From contig CM049322.1 of NCBI GenBank assembly GCA_026874595.1, positions 4,635,900-4,699,899 on the forward strand: 64,000 nt of DNA, written 5' to 3'. The translations under genes were made by a program, and so were the position numbers. Of this stretch, positions 32,581 to 45,547 are shown piece by piece. This stretch comes from Sipunculus nudus (lineage: Eukaryota > Annelida > Sipuncula > Golfingiida > Sipunculidae). The notes under the pieces are model-generated. The model worked only from the letters and a program-made list of their open reading frames with translations, was not told the origin of the DNA and made no database searches. Numbering within the stretch: position 1 is the first letter of the stretch; each line of letters opens with the position of its first letter.

Positions 32581-35500
32581 GAGTGAATTAAGCCCTTGCC
32601 GGAGACAAGATCTCTCTGTCTGATTACTTGTACTTCCTCATGTTTCGGTATAGACCCAAGACTTTTAATGGAAGCATGAAACCTTTTTGGAAGATTTACT
32701 TCACAGGCTAAAATAATGTGCAATGTGTCATGTTTTCCATTTTGTTTTGCTATTATGAACCTACGCACATTGTTTTTATTGTAGTTCGGGCTTCATGAAC
32801 GCCCCCTCCCCCCTTCAGTATTGGAAAGATAATATGATACATTACAGAGTTTACCAGAAGTATAAGCAAATGTTCCTTACTGTCACCTGTAATATCTGTC
32901 TGGATCAGATCGCTCCAAGTGAAAAGGAGATCTATCATTTTTCCTTGATAAGGAGATGACGCACCAGAGAGTTATAAGTAAGCCAGTGACACCTGAATCG
33001 ATTGCCTAGTCAAGTGTGTATGGCGGACTTGTATGGCAACGTCTGTCTTGATTTAACTGACCGTGTACACCCTTGTTACTATAAGTTTTTCTTTACTTGG
33101 CAGCATTTAAGTATACACTCTTGATTTGTATAAGCTGTACTACTACTACATGCACTTTCGTCAATGGTTGCTTTGTTGAATTATAAAAGAAAGGGTTTCA
33201 ATCTTATGTATTGATTATATTGGACAATAGCCTAAGATCAATTCCTGAAATATTTTAGGTAATGAGAATCGCCAGAAAATATTTTCAAAGTAAGATTATT
33301 TAAAATCACATAAACTCCTGTACCATTCACTAGCATTAGGGGCTGCCATTCTTCCAGTGAACACGGGTAACCTGTGATCTAGGTTTTGTCCTAGGTATTT
33401 TAACACGTTCTCTATTTTCATTTCCTTTGAAAGTGATGGGTCATATATCCTTCACATATGGTATCTCAAACTCTCCGTAAATATCAATCATTAAATATTC
33501 CTTGGAGTGTTTGTTAATATGCAGCTTACCTGAATATATTTATATTATATTCAATATATCTTAATTTGAAAGGTTTACAGCTGAAAGAAAACGGGCTTCA
33601 GCATTCACTGACTTAAGTGTACATATAAGCATTATTTTGAGAGTTACTATCTGAAGGTGTTGTTGAACAAGTCTAGCTTAAAAAAAAGATGTTTCTTTAT
33701 GTACATGCACATATGATATCATGAAACATATTTGTTAACTCCCGGTTAAGAGGTTTTCTTTCATGAGCTTTTGTACAAATTCAAAATAAATTTTGTACAT
33801 CTGCTTGTGCGTATTATATACACAGCACAGAACTTTAACCTGACAAATATTATTCTTCATTTGAGTAAACAAAAAGCAATGTTTTTTATAAAACTGTGAA
33901 TCGAACGTAAACGTTTACCTTATGATGGAACGTTGGTTTTTCTGACAATTCACGAAGATATTAAGTTGTGCAAGATTCAAGAGGCTTCGTTCTAAATAAA
34001 AATAAAAAAGCAAACTGGTACAAGGCGATACAAAACAACATGATAAGGGCACACTCAATTAATAGTGTAGTCACATTGTCAATATCCGGAGTTATAAATT
34101 ACTGGAATAAAAGCTCTCATTATCGTTTTGTCAATATATATCTTAGCACTAACAGAGCCGACGTTCTATTTTTTGATAAATGATGTCCTACAGGTCATCA
34201 TATTATATTATTTATTTCTGCAGTCGACATATTCACTTATACTCAACAAATACAAATGCACTATATACAGTCCAGCTCATCCGTTTAGTAAAATGCCATT
34301 TTTAACTGTTAAACATGTTATTCAAGCATCAAGAGTCCTGCTCTCTGATATTAACATAAGCTTTGATACATTAATATTGTCAACTTTTATACAAGTGGCC
34401 ATTTGGCCATGACGCTGAGCTGAATTTATTAATAATTGACGCCATGATCGGGTGAACAAAAAATAAAGGCACCCAGATCAATGGGAAGAATGATTTTCAG
34501 AATGCTAAATTCCTGCATTTTGAACATAGTTCTAAGAACATGGGTTTTTGTTATCTTATTTAGAAGTTTCTACGTTCAAATGTTACAAGTTATGACAGTC
34601 TGACTAACAGTGTTCTCAAATGATGTTCTTTCAAATAACTGGCGGAATATAGGTAAGAGTGACAAAATTTAGGTTACCAAAGAATAATAACAGGAACCTC
34701 ATCAGACCATAATTGAGTCAAAACCTTGGAGGTTTAATGGTAAATATCGAGTAAAATCTATATTATATGGTACCCAATTCACGTTCTTTCACATACCTTG
34801 CACAATATAGATCGCAGTGCTCAATTAGACGTTACAGTGACATTTCCCTTTACATTAAGCGAGATAAAGAGTATATGAGAGCTGTGCCTGTCTTATTTTC
34901 TGATTGCTCAAAATTAGGTTTTCAGCTTATAGCACACAGTATGAGTCATCATGTCCTAATCTCAGGTTATGAAGGAGAGTTGATAAGAACTTTTTTTCGA
35001 ATTTGATGTTTAAAAGTTCTAGTTTTATCTGTATTGATTTGTGCCCATCTGACTTTCACAGTGCTAAAATCATTTTCACCTATAACTCACGTAATATATA
35101 CGACATTGACCAAATTTTAAAAAAATTGACCCAATTTCAGGCATCAAAGGATACTTGTAAATGCTATCCCTGTTTGTCATATTACATTGTTTCGTCTTAC
35201 TTTCAGTGTGCTCTGAATTATGTTTATGTCCCAAATTTTGCAGAGTATTGGTCACCATGGCCTAACTGCAGGTTTTCATGCATATTTACAAAGTGCCCTC
35301 CCGAATGGCATGTTAGAAGATCCTTTGCAAAATGGTTATAAGTTGTGCCCTGTCTGCCACTGTGGGTGCTCATAATTATATTTTTGGCCATTTTTCGCAA
35401 ACTGAAGGTCACTATAGGCCAAGTTCAGGTGTCCCGAGAGATTCGCAACCCCCCCCCCCCCTATGTGCACTTAAACTTTTCTAGGTCTAACGGTTACGGT

Positions 35501-35845
35501 TTGTGCCTGTTAACGGTCAAGGTTCTTCATTTTAAGGTCTCGAGGTTCCGTTGTAGCGTTGGGTCTAGACCTTGTTACATCATCAATAAAGTGGTTCATG
35601 ATATGCTCCTTTATACAATCTACTTGGTATTGCGCAGCGTTTGATCTAAGTACTAATGGCGGCACTTGGAGAGAATTGATCGGGGGGGGGGGGGGCGTTG
35701 CTCTAAGTAGCTTCTCAGACAAACAGATATCTCACTTTCCAGTCCCACAGAAGTAAGGTGCTGCCTTGAGAGAGATTTCCCAGGAGAGCTTGTTATTGAC
35801 ATTGTTGTCCTTTAGTGACCATATGTATTTAGACAGTTCAGTTTT
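32581..35845. other. Intergenic with old repeat pieces
   Basis: No gene recognised. GGCCATTTGGCCATGACGCT (34397) is related to GGCCCATGGGCTATGACGCT (62528). The string near 35480-35520 matches the 63560-64000 repeat. C- and G-runs lie at 35449-35461 and 35681-35694. Confidence 0.45.
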
Positions 35846-35849
35846 TACA

Positions 35850-36440
35850 TGACATATGGTTCAATACCCCCTACAGCCGTCATGTAAGAACCAACTTTGG
35901 CAGACAATTTATGAAACTAGTTGAAAAACACTTCCCAAAACATCACAGGTACTACAGGCAATTCAACAGGAACAATTTGAAAATAAGCTATAGCTTTCTA
36001 CCCAACATGTCTTACCTGATCAGCAAACATAATATGAAGGTTCTAAATACTGACAAAGCTGTTAATGTACCTCAAAAACAATGTAACTGCCGTAAAAAAG
36101 ACGAATGTCCTATGAATGGTCAGTGTCAGCTTAGATGCATTGTCAACAAGACAACAGTCAGTTAGAACAGACCATGACGGGAAACACTACATAGGGTGTA
36201 CTGAAGGTGATTTCAAGACCAGATACAATAACCACAAACAATCCTTTCTTAACAGATCCCAAGCTAAAAACACCGAACTGAGTGTGTGTGTAAGCCAGGT
36301 CCTCAAAAATATGTTTAAACTGGTTATCCAACCTGTTTAGCAGTATCAGATCTTATTTTGATTATTTGAAGTTAGAATTAGTACCTTATATTACCACAGA
36401 TTCCAGGAGTAAATGGGAAACAAAATAAAACTAATAGATT
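35850..36440 (+). mobile_element. Penelope-like element fragment with GIY-YIG endonuclease
   Basis: Reading frame from about 35850 gives DIWFNTPYSRHVRTNFG, then KHFPKHHRYYRQFNRN, SFLPNMSYLISKHN, and a cysteine cluster (CNCRKKDECPMNGQC). After a frameshift near 36155 comes HYIGCTEGDFKTRYNNHKQSF. The order of RT-C-terminal linker, Cys cluster, then YIG...RYNNH is that of Penelope-like retroelements. The conserved core after SFLN is degraded. No upstream RT was found in the preceding 1 kb. Confidence 0.72.
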
Positions 36441-36479
36441 TTCTTATCTAAATAATACCCTCATGTGATCCGGTATACC

Positions 36480-38137
36480 CTCTGATCTGTCAAGAAAAAC
36501 TGTGAGCAGCTTGGTTCTAAAGTTTATAATAGACACAAAACATTTTACATGGTAAAATAATTAATCTTTCCATCTAGTGTAAATATATGTAAATATATGT
36601 TTATTGTTTGTATTTTGTGCTTTGAATTTATTGTATCGAGACAGCATGTTACATCATTATATTGTTATATTATTCATTGATTTCTTTCTAATCTTATTGC
36701 TCTTGTCTTGTTTTATTTTGGTGTAGATTATGAATTTACCTAGAATTACAAAATTAATCTTAACATATTATATCTTTACATACTTTAAGTACATTCACTT
36801 GTACCGTGATGTCTTATATAATGTTGTGTTGCTATATATCTTCAGGAAAGCATGTACATTGGCCTGATTGGCCACTTTTGTAATCCTGTCATGAATAAAA
36901 GTGTGCTTGATAAACAGATTAGTAGGTCCTCGCTATGACACGAAGACATGACATATACTGAATATCCTCGAATGTTGTCCTCGAAAGTACTGGGCAAAGT
37001 CAACGCATCTTTCTCACGTCTAACCAGCCTTTTTTTTAAAAAGTGTGCGAGGATACATGCGTACCCTAATTGTTTAGGATCTCTATAGCTCATCTTGCTA
37101 ACTCTAACGGAACTGTGAGTCCTCGGAAGTATAGTGTGAAGTAAGGTCGTCTCTTGTACGCATATAGGCGTATGTGTACGTCTTTGTGCGTGTGATGATG
37201 TACGTGTTTGTGTGTAAAGATGATATGTGTTTGTGTTTGTTTTATGTCCTGATACGGCTAACTAAAGTCTTTATGTGGACAATAACACGTCTTATTCTGC
37301 TAACCTCATAAAATGGTGTAATTCACAGGAAAAGGGTTAAACTGGTATAAATGTTGAACCTTTAATATTGCTTATGTCGTCTTTCTAAGGGGACATTTCT
37401 TTGATGCGATGTACTAATTACGAAACGTCAATTAGAAAAAAGATAATACCCAAAACCTGGTAGACTTCTCTTTAAATTCATACCGCCGTCCATGTACACT
37501 CACTGGTCTACTTGAAAATAATAAATGAAATGGTTATAATAAATCGGAGTCAACCGCACGATTACATGCGTGAAAGTTTGAGTGCGTGCGTGTTTGTATA
37601 TGTGAGTGTAATAAATTGATGGTCTACCAGCTAGGTAAGTTTTTTATAACATCTAGACTTCGTGCAGGCTACACCAGGGTATGTTTTATCAGTGTATGTC
37701 GTATACAAGTGTGTGTCAATATACATGACCTGCATCAGTCTGGAGAACTAAGATTTATCACCTGGGCCGCGAGCACACAGTACATATGGACGCCGTTGGC
37801 TAATAAAGACTGATAAGTCATGTAAAAGATAACAGTCATGTAAAGAAAACTCCAATTGACGACCACCCCTTTTAAAGGCCACCATCTATAACGACCACAA
37901 TGTCGCGGTCCAGGTTGGGATTTTTATGACTTGTACCAGGCGTGTATTACGATGACCTGCCTAAAACATCAAGCACCTACTGTACGATGGGGTATCAGTA
38001 ATTTAAACCTATATATATTGTATAGCTGAGAAAAAAATAATATTATGTGTATGTACAAACTTGCGTCTTCAATGGGGTACTTATCAATAATTGATTATGT
38101 ATTATATCACCTTTTTATATGATATGTTTTTAACACA

Positions 38138-38188
<51 letters not shown>

Positions 38189-39790
38189 TGTTGAGAAGTT
38201 GGTTCAATAACCTGTTGGGTGTGTCTCCAGGCAGGTTCATGGTTTTCTTACCAGTATGTGCTAGTTACATGTACGCTGGCTCTTGATAACCGCAGTGGGT
38301 ATAAAAACCAATATATTGGATTGTCAAAAGTAAAGAACATGAACGTGACAAGATAACGAAACAGGAGTTATTTATAGTAACGCCTGCCTGCCCGTTTCTA
38401 CGTCTAATATCAATATATAATTCCTGTTGGGACGTTTGTCTATTTGTGCAAAGTCTAATATAGTGATCTCGTAAACATGGCCATTTTGATATGAGTTTGC
38501 TATACGTGTTCACCACAGCTCAGAGGAGATCATAAACATTTATACAGGCAACGAACATCAGTCACATGCAGTCTGGAGTAAATGCAGTGTGTAGATCATG
38601 GAGTGTGCGTCGAAAGGTTTGATAATTTACAGATGGTGTCTGATGATTCAGTACTAGTTTGTAACCTAAAAACCTCCTTAAATATACACATGACGCTACT
38701 CAATTCTACGTCTCTGTCTTTCTCCACTCACGCAGAGGCGAACAGATCATAGTTGGTCAAACAAAACCCTCAAAAGGCAAAGTTTTTCCAAAATGCGTGC
38801 GTGCAATTAATATTCAAACCATGAATTAGTCAAAATATATAGGATACGTTCCTAAAATATATATTCAATTCTAACTTTATACTTTCGTTTTCTAATTATT
38901 TGAATTATATTAATATGAACATCCTCTGGTGACATATTTTAACCACTAAGGAGCTAAATGTTACAACTTGACAATAAATGTCAGGTCTGTTGTTTTGATA
39001 TTTATTCATGTTTCAATCATGTTGGAGAACATAGATAGTGACGAAAAGATATTTAATTTTAAATAATCAAAGGCACAGAGACACACAGTGAAAATTCTGG
39101 GCTGAGACTAGTAAATAAATTGACATGATATTGCTAGAGATGTATGATAATAGAGACAAAAAGATCAACTTTTATTTACCGTTTACCTTCATTTCTCTGT
39201 ATACAAATATATTCTCTCAGGCGAAATTATTAAATAACAGAATTGTAGGGTAAACAAGAGAAATTAAATTTCGTAGATTTATTAGTAATTCGTATAGAAA
39301 ATTTCTAAAGAGTCACAGTTCAAGCAGGATCCTCATGTTATCAACGGGAATACGTTTGGCGCCCCTACAGCTTGTCATGTACACTAGCTGAGCTTTCCCC
39401 AGGCAAACTGATCACCTTGAGTTCATGACAGATACTTATACAGAGGATGATATATATACGACCAATGGTTTATTTAATGTGCTCCACTGGTAAATTATTC
39501 TGCCATGATAAACTATGATCGTTATCATAACAGAAGTATTATGACTGGTTACTTTCAAACAACTGGCACAAAATCAAGACAAACAGTGTGTCATGGCTCA
39601 GGCCTGGAGAAGGTTACAATCATTCTTTATGATTAATATACATCTGTCACACATGAATATATATATAAAGTTATAGTCAGGGGTGTGTATTTTTTAATAT
39701 ATCACCCATCTCATGAGTTCAATGGCCCGGATATTTGTCGGAGATTATAATTATTTTATTCACCACTCAGCCATCAATCATGCCATGTAA
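36480..39790. other. Intergenic, no gene recognised
   Basis: AT-rich, with a TA tract at 38140-38187. A CGACCACC / CGACCAC string near 37857-37900 may be a worn pogo-like terminus. Confidence 0.45.
38140..38187. repeat. (TA)n microsatellite
   Basis: About 45 bp of TA. Confidence 0.95.
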
Positions 39791-39799
39791 CAGTCCGCG

Positions 39800-41900
39800 T
39801 CAACCTGTACCTTTATTGGTTAATACTTGAGACCCAAATAACATATCAACATATCGACAATGTTAAACAGTTGAAAAATTTCCATTTTTTTTTTGGAAGA
39901 AAAACTATCAAATTTAGATTTAGCTCTATTCTCTTTACTGGATTATACTGGCTTAAGTCCTAATATACAGGATCCTGAGTGGAAAAGAGCTGTTTACAAA
40001 AGTAAAATCTTTACAGAGTGTAACAGTCTGAAAACTATGCAGCATCTTGAGTGGAAAAGAGCTGTTTACAAAAGTAAAATCTTTACAGAGTGTAACAGTC
40101 TGAAAACTATGCAGCATCTTGAGTGGAAAAGAGCTGTTTACAAAAGTAAAATCTTTACAGAGTGTAACAGTCTGAAAACTATGCAGCATCTTGAGTGGAA
40201 AAGAGCTGTTTACAAAAGTAAAATCTTTACAGAGTGTAACAATCTGAAAACTATGCAGCATCTAAAGTGGAAAAGAGCTGTTTACAAAAGTAAAATCTTT
40301 ACAGAGTGTAACAATCTGAAAACTATGCAGCATCTTGAGTGGAAAAGAGCTGTTTACAAAAGTAAAATCTTTACAGAGTGTAACAGTCTGAAAACTATGC
40401 AGCATCTTGAGTGGAAAAGAGCTGTTTACAAAAGTAAAATCTTTACAGAGTGTAACAATCTGAAAACTATGCAGCATCTAAAGTGGAAAAGAGCTGTTTA
40501 CAAAAGTAAAATCTTTACAGAGTGTAACAATCTGAAAACTATGCAGCATCTTGAGTGGAAAAGAGCTGTTTACAAAAGTAAAATCTTTACAGAGTGTAAC
40601 AATCTGAAAACTATGCAGCATCTTGAGTGGAAAAGAGCTGTTTACAAAAGTAAAATCTTTACAGAGTGTAACAATCTGAAAACTATGCAGCATCTTGAGT
40701 GGAAAAGAGCTGTTTACAAAAGTAAAATCTTTACAGAGTGTAACAATCTGAAAACTATGCAGCATCTTGAGTGGAAAAGAGCTGTTTACAAAAGTAAAAT
40801 CTTTACAGAGTGTAACAATCTGAAAACTATGCATTCCACTGACAGGTATAAGATGAATGCAGCACATGGGGCTAATTTTCATGCAGGCCACCAATTAAAC
40901 TTTTCTGTGTCATGTGATTCTGCATCAGGAATATAAGTAAAATTTATCTGTTTCCATGGTGATACCTTTATTGGTTAATGCTTGAGATCCAAATAACATA
41001 TCAATCATACCCACAATGTTAACAAGATAAACAATTTCCATTTATTGCAAACAAAAAAAAAGAATTCTTTGTAAGAGTTAAATATTTACAGGGTGTAACA
41101 GTCTTAAAACTTAGGATCCCATATACAATTATAACATAAAGCATATGGGCTCTTTTTAATACGGTGCACCTATTCTGTGTTTCTGTACCAGTTATATTTG
41201 CGTGGTTTAATTTTCGAACTATATAGTCTATACTGGTTTATATTCAATCATACTTAATATACAAAATCTTGTGAGAAAAAGAGCTGTTTGTAAAAGCACA
41301 ATATTTTCAGGATGCGATAGCCTGAAAACTATGAATTTCGCAGATATGTATAATATAAATAAAGGACAAAAATATAATTTTTTTGGTGTTCAAAATGAAG
41401 GTTTACAATTATATTCTGTGCTGGTTTAAACTGACATTAGATCTGATATACAGGATCTTGCATGGAAAAGGGCTGTTTGAAAAAAAATATTTACAGGGTG
41501 CAACAGTGGGAAAACTTGATTCTATAGAGGCATATAACATGAATAAACCACATTGGGCTATATTTATCATGCGATCAACCCATGAGACTTCTCTTTAATG
41601 TGTTTCTGTACCAGGTATAAAAGTGCAAAATTGTTTCCCAGGTGAAACATTATTTGGTTAATATATGATACCAAAGCAAATTTTCATTCATACCGACAAT
41701 ATGAAAAGGTGGTAAAATATCAGTTTTTGGGATATAATATGGCTCAATCTAATTTAAGACCTATCCTATCATACGGTTTATAATGTCATTTGACCAAATA
41801 ATAATGACCTTGAGAGGGAAAAGGGCTGTTTGCAAGGGTAAACTATTAACAAAGCGAAACTAACTGCCCCAGTGCAGTCTGTCTGCCCATAATGCACACA
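39800..41900. repeat. Diverged array of ~350-bp units containing the 72-bp expansion
   Basis: Landmarks recur at 39808, 40963 and 41642 (TTGGTTAATACTTGAGACC-like) and at 39960, 41265, 41450 and 41810 (ATACAGGATCTTG then GGAAAAGAGCTGTTT-like). Units outside the first are diverged and not open. The 72-bp part of the first unit was amplified locally. Confidence 0.65.
39893..40936 (+). repeat. 72-bp tandem array (12 units) with a 347-codon open frame
   Basis: Twelve near-identical 72-bp units begin at 39977 and end at about 40833. Each encodes 24 residues (EWKRAVYKSKIFTECN, S/N, LKTMQHL). The frame is open throughout, with unique flanks (LDLALFSLLDYTGLSPNIQ before and DRYKMNAAHGANF after). The frame has no upstream ATG; it opens at a TTG after a T-run, so if translated it would need splicing or an internal ATG such as the one within the first unit. 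Variants occur at only two places: AGT/AAT and CTTGAG/CTAAAG. No known domain was recognised. It may be a non-coding satellite that happens to be open. Confidence 0.85.
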
Positions 41901-43950
41901 CAGCTGCTGTACGTAGCTGCGCACATAGAGTTAAACTGGAAGTTGGTGTCTGTCGCGTGGGCTGCCATGCCGCATATAAATAAAAATCAATCAGTACGTA
42001 TATTGCCCTACCCGATCGCAGGGTCTGGGCTATGGTAACATGAGAGAAGCTATAACGAGCAAAGTATCAGTTACGTGTCCATTGCTTGCAGTGTACAGAG
42101 GCGGTAACGGGTGCAAACCTTAAAGGAATGTCAACTCGTGAGCCGTGCACACAAGCAGATTTCGGTCCGAAGACTTGAGTTCTCCTTTTTATTTTGTCTG
42201 TAGTGAGAGCCTGGCTTAATTACTGATACTTTACCTGATGTCGGGGAGGAATAGAGCTTCCTCCTGTTCTCGCCGACATATCTGCTGATACAAAAGGCCT
42301 TAATGAGGTTTTAATGAGTTACAGGGCATAGATCCGCTCTGTGTACAGCACAAAAGGGCAGATTAAAGCCATAATTGTGAAACTAGGGGTAATATTAGGA
42401 CAATGCAAGAGTTTGTATTTTCAGGGTCTTTGGCATTATTATATTAATTATTGACATTTGATATTGTTTCCCATTTATTCGGGATCAGATTTAAAAATTG
42501 ATCAAACTCTACATAAGGTAATTAAAGTAAGATCTGTGACGAATAACATTTAAGAGAGTAACGATTATAAACAATCTCTGGCAATAATTTAAACTGCCCT
42601 GTACTTTTTCTATGAGAAAAATTGTATACATAGAGAATATATAGTAAAACATATTTAAGCTTATACTGTATATTCGCTTTATATATAGCTACTGTTAACA
42701 TTGGATACAGGTAATTATATATATATATTCATGACTAACAAATAAATTTTTTCATAAAGACGTTTTCAAAAATGTGAAAATTTATTTCAATTGTCATGAA
42801 ACATATCAAATTTAGTCACAAATGCGTGTTGTGTTATATGCCAACCATGCTAAATCTATAATATTATTATAGGATGACTGGCTGTTCTTGTCGGCGACGT
42901 CAAAGCAGTGTTCAAAGCTGATATACACACAACTCGATTGAAATTAAACATGCCCCCATTCATGGAATATCAAAATAATTTGGCACAGCGATTGTTGATA
43001 TATCAATTCAGTAAGGTGCCAAGTCTGAATACAATGTCGCAGAAATACGTATAAAAATAGGTAAATTGGTAAATTAAGAGTGCCATGCATGAAATGCCCC
43101 GCGTACTGACGTTGTTTTTATAGTGTAGAAACCGCTTTAAATGTTTGTTTAACAAGCACTCAGAAAGTCTCGAGATAGCATATTGTAAGACATAGCATAA
43201 AAAGGATTAGACTATTTCTAAGATTTGCCATCAAATCGAATTGACGAGTATTTAATCACGGTATTTCGAAGCGAGCAAACCAATGTGTGTAAACTTTGTG
43301 ACATGTGCGTCGTTCCCTCCGTGAGCGTACCGCGCAAGGTAGCCTGGGAACCATGGTTCATGTTATCAGCCATGACTCAGTCGGACATAGACGAATATTT
43401 ATGCATGCTATTTTATCGCCTATAACTTTACTTAGCTTTATATAATATTACAAGGCAACATCTGGCTATATGGTTGTCGGCAAAAGCGTCCGTGTCCAGA
43501 GCTCAAGATATCGGTAAAAAATTATGGTAAGGACATGTTCAATATATATTTATAGAATTCTGTCATTCCTAGTTTTGACCACTCTTTGTGGGAAGGCCTT
43601 CTTCAGCTTTTGTTGTTGTAACGGCCTTGTGGGAAGTACTTGTTACGCCGTTGTTTTTTTGTCGACTTTGTGGGCAGAACTTCCTGTGTCCAATAAGATT
43701 CACTCACTTTGTGGGACGCCAGTGTGATGCGCATGCGTCAAATAACAAAAGTGCTTCCGGGTCAAAACAATAGTATGCAGTGTCGCCATCTGGCAAAGGG
43801 GTTTTAATTATTTTTTTTTGTGAAAAATTTTGTGGGCAGTTTTTCTGGGGGACCTTTATTTATTCATTTTACAAACAGGGAAGTCATTTAAAAGAGACAT
43901 GGTTTGTCGGCAGTTTTCTGTATATAATATTAAAGAGCTGACAGCGCTGG
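41900..43950. other. Intergenic, including a TTTGTGGG cluster and a hairpin
   Basis: Less AT-rich patches lie at 41880-42310 and 43560-43800. A hairpin at 42239-42286 has outer arms ATGTCGG/CCGACAT and inner arms GGAGGAA/TTCCTCC. No exon was supported. Confidence 0.45.
43580..43845 (+). promoter_or_regulatory. Cluster of TTTGTGGG / TGTGGGAA motifs
   Basis: Five copies: TTTGTGGGAAGG, CTTGTGGGAAGT, TTTGTGGGCAGA, TTTGTGGGACGC and TTTTGTGGGCAG. The first two contain TGTGGGAA, which fits the Su(H)/RBPJ consensus. It may be a regulatory cluster or a worn minisatellite. Confidence 0.25.
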
Positions 43951-43954
43951 TAAG

Positions 43955-44738
43955 CAGGGTTGGAAAAATCATGATTTTTAAGACATAAAAGAAATCAGAT
44001 TTATTTTATTTAAATCGATTTTTTTTTATTTTATAAAATTGGTTTCAATTAATATCATTTTCTTTAATTTTGTATCTCAAGTGAAATATTGTTTAATAAA
44101 TCAGCTAAATATAGGTAATTTTCTAATTAATTAGTTGTGTTTTAAGCAAAATGTTATCAAAACATTTATTAAACAGTACCAAGATGTTGCTTCACTTTAA
44201 TCAAATCTACATAAATTACCTACTGTGACCACTAAGTTCTTTGTGTTTTATCTCAACTGTGCCCACTTTCTATTAGCAAGGTGTAACAGGGCTTAGCTGT
44301 GATATGGTTGGCTGACTTAATCAGGGTATCACAATAAACCCCACCTACCAGTTACCACCTTGAAAACACACAGGAGAGGGGCCACTCAAAACCTGAGACT
44401 GAAATTGATACAAAAGCCAGTTAGCTGGGTGTTGTGAATACAAGAGCAGCCAGTCTGCAGACCACCAGATGAGGTAAAATGCATTGACGTGTACAACGGT
44501 GAAATGTGACACTGACTCGATGTGATCCAGTCAAAACAGCCCATTTGTGTCATCGATACTGCTAATACCATCGGTGTTACGTAAATTTGAGCTGTTGACC
44601 ATATAAATACTGTGTAAAGTAAACTAAAATTAAAAAAAAAATAAATCATACAAATCATAAAATATGACTCTTTAGGGTGATTTAAATCAGGAATAAAATC
44701 ATTGACTAAAATCATTCAATTTTAATCAGCCAACCCTG
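43955..44738. mobile_element. Non-autonomous hAT-type transposon (784 bp)
   Basis: Ends CAGGGTTGG and CCAACCCTG form terminal inverted repeats, followed inside by AAAATCATGATTTTT-like AT-rich sequence. Flanks CTGGTAAG (43947-43954) and CTTGTAAG (44739-44746) make an 8-bp target duplication with one mismatch, as expected for hAT elements. No transposase ORF is inside. Confidence 0.8.
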
Positions 44739-44756
44739 CTTGTAAGGCCGTATTTT

Positions 44757-45238
44757 GTATGATAAAAGGACTATGTATATATGCTGAAGGACTATATGAC
44801 AATACGACAAAGGACTATATGTCCATATAATAAAGGACAACAGGTTCATATGATAAATGACTACATGTCTATATTAGAAAAGACTATATGTCTATATGAT
44901 AAAGGACTACATGTCCATATGATAAAGGAGTATATGTTCATATGATAAAGGACTACATGTCCATATGATAAAATACTTCATGTTCATATGATAAAGGACC
45001 ATATGTCCGTATGATAATGGACTATATGTCCAGTATCGAGGACTATATGTCCATATGATTAGGGACAACTTGTCTATATGATAAAGGGCTACATGTCCAT
45101 ATGATAAAAGACTATATGTCCATATGATAAAGGACTACATGTCCATTTCATAAAGGAATAAACGTCCATATGATAAAGGACTATATGTCCATATGATAAT
45201 TGACTACATGTCAATATAATAAATGACTATATGGCCAG
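44757..45238. repeat. 23-bp minisatellite, about 20 units
   Basis: Consensus close to GGACTACATGTCCATATGAT followed by AAA. Each unit has the inverted pair GGAC/GTCC and the palindrome CATATG. The paralogous site at about 51495-51525 has about one unit. Confidence 0.85.
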
Positions 45239-45547
45239 TCCTTGTCAATGTATGGACCTTAGGGTAACTCTTGAAAAAGTGTGACCACAATACCCGTGGA
45301 GGCCAGCTTAATGGGATACGATATTAATCTTAGGATATATTTTGTCACTTTAAATCAGGGCCTGACAGCCCAGATCGGGACTGGTTTGTGGCGCATGAAA
45401 ATGTTAAACATGCTGGTTTCCTGTTTCACTATCCCACATACCAGCCAAGCTGTTTGTTTTGGGAGGAATTTATATTATTGAATCTTAATGTCGGCATGCA
45501 TTCAAATATCAATGTTACTTAGCTTTTCCTTTTTTTTTAATCTACTG

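Noticed and set aside
39893-40840. CRISPR-like look of the 72-bp and 23-bp arrays
   Set aside because: Units are contiguous with no unique spacers, and the context is a eukaryotic genome.
39953-40894. Minus-strand frames in the 72-bp array (unit SFQIVTLCKDFTFVNSSFPL)
   Set aside because: They are interrupted by TAG in the two CTAAAG variant units, while the plus frame stays open; best seen as shadows.
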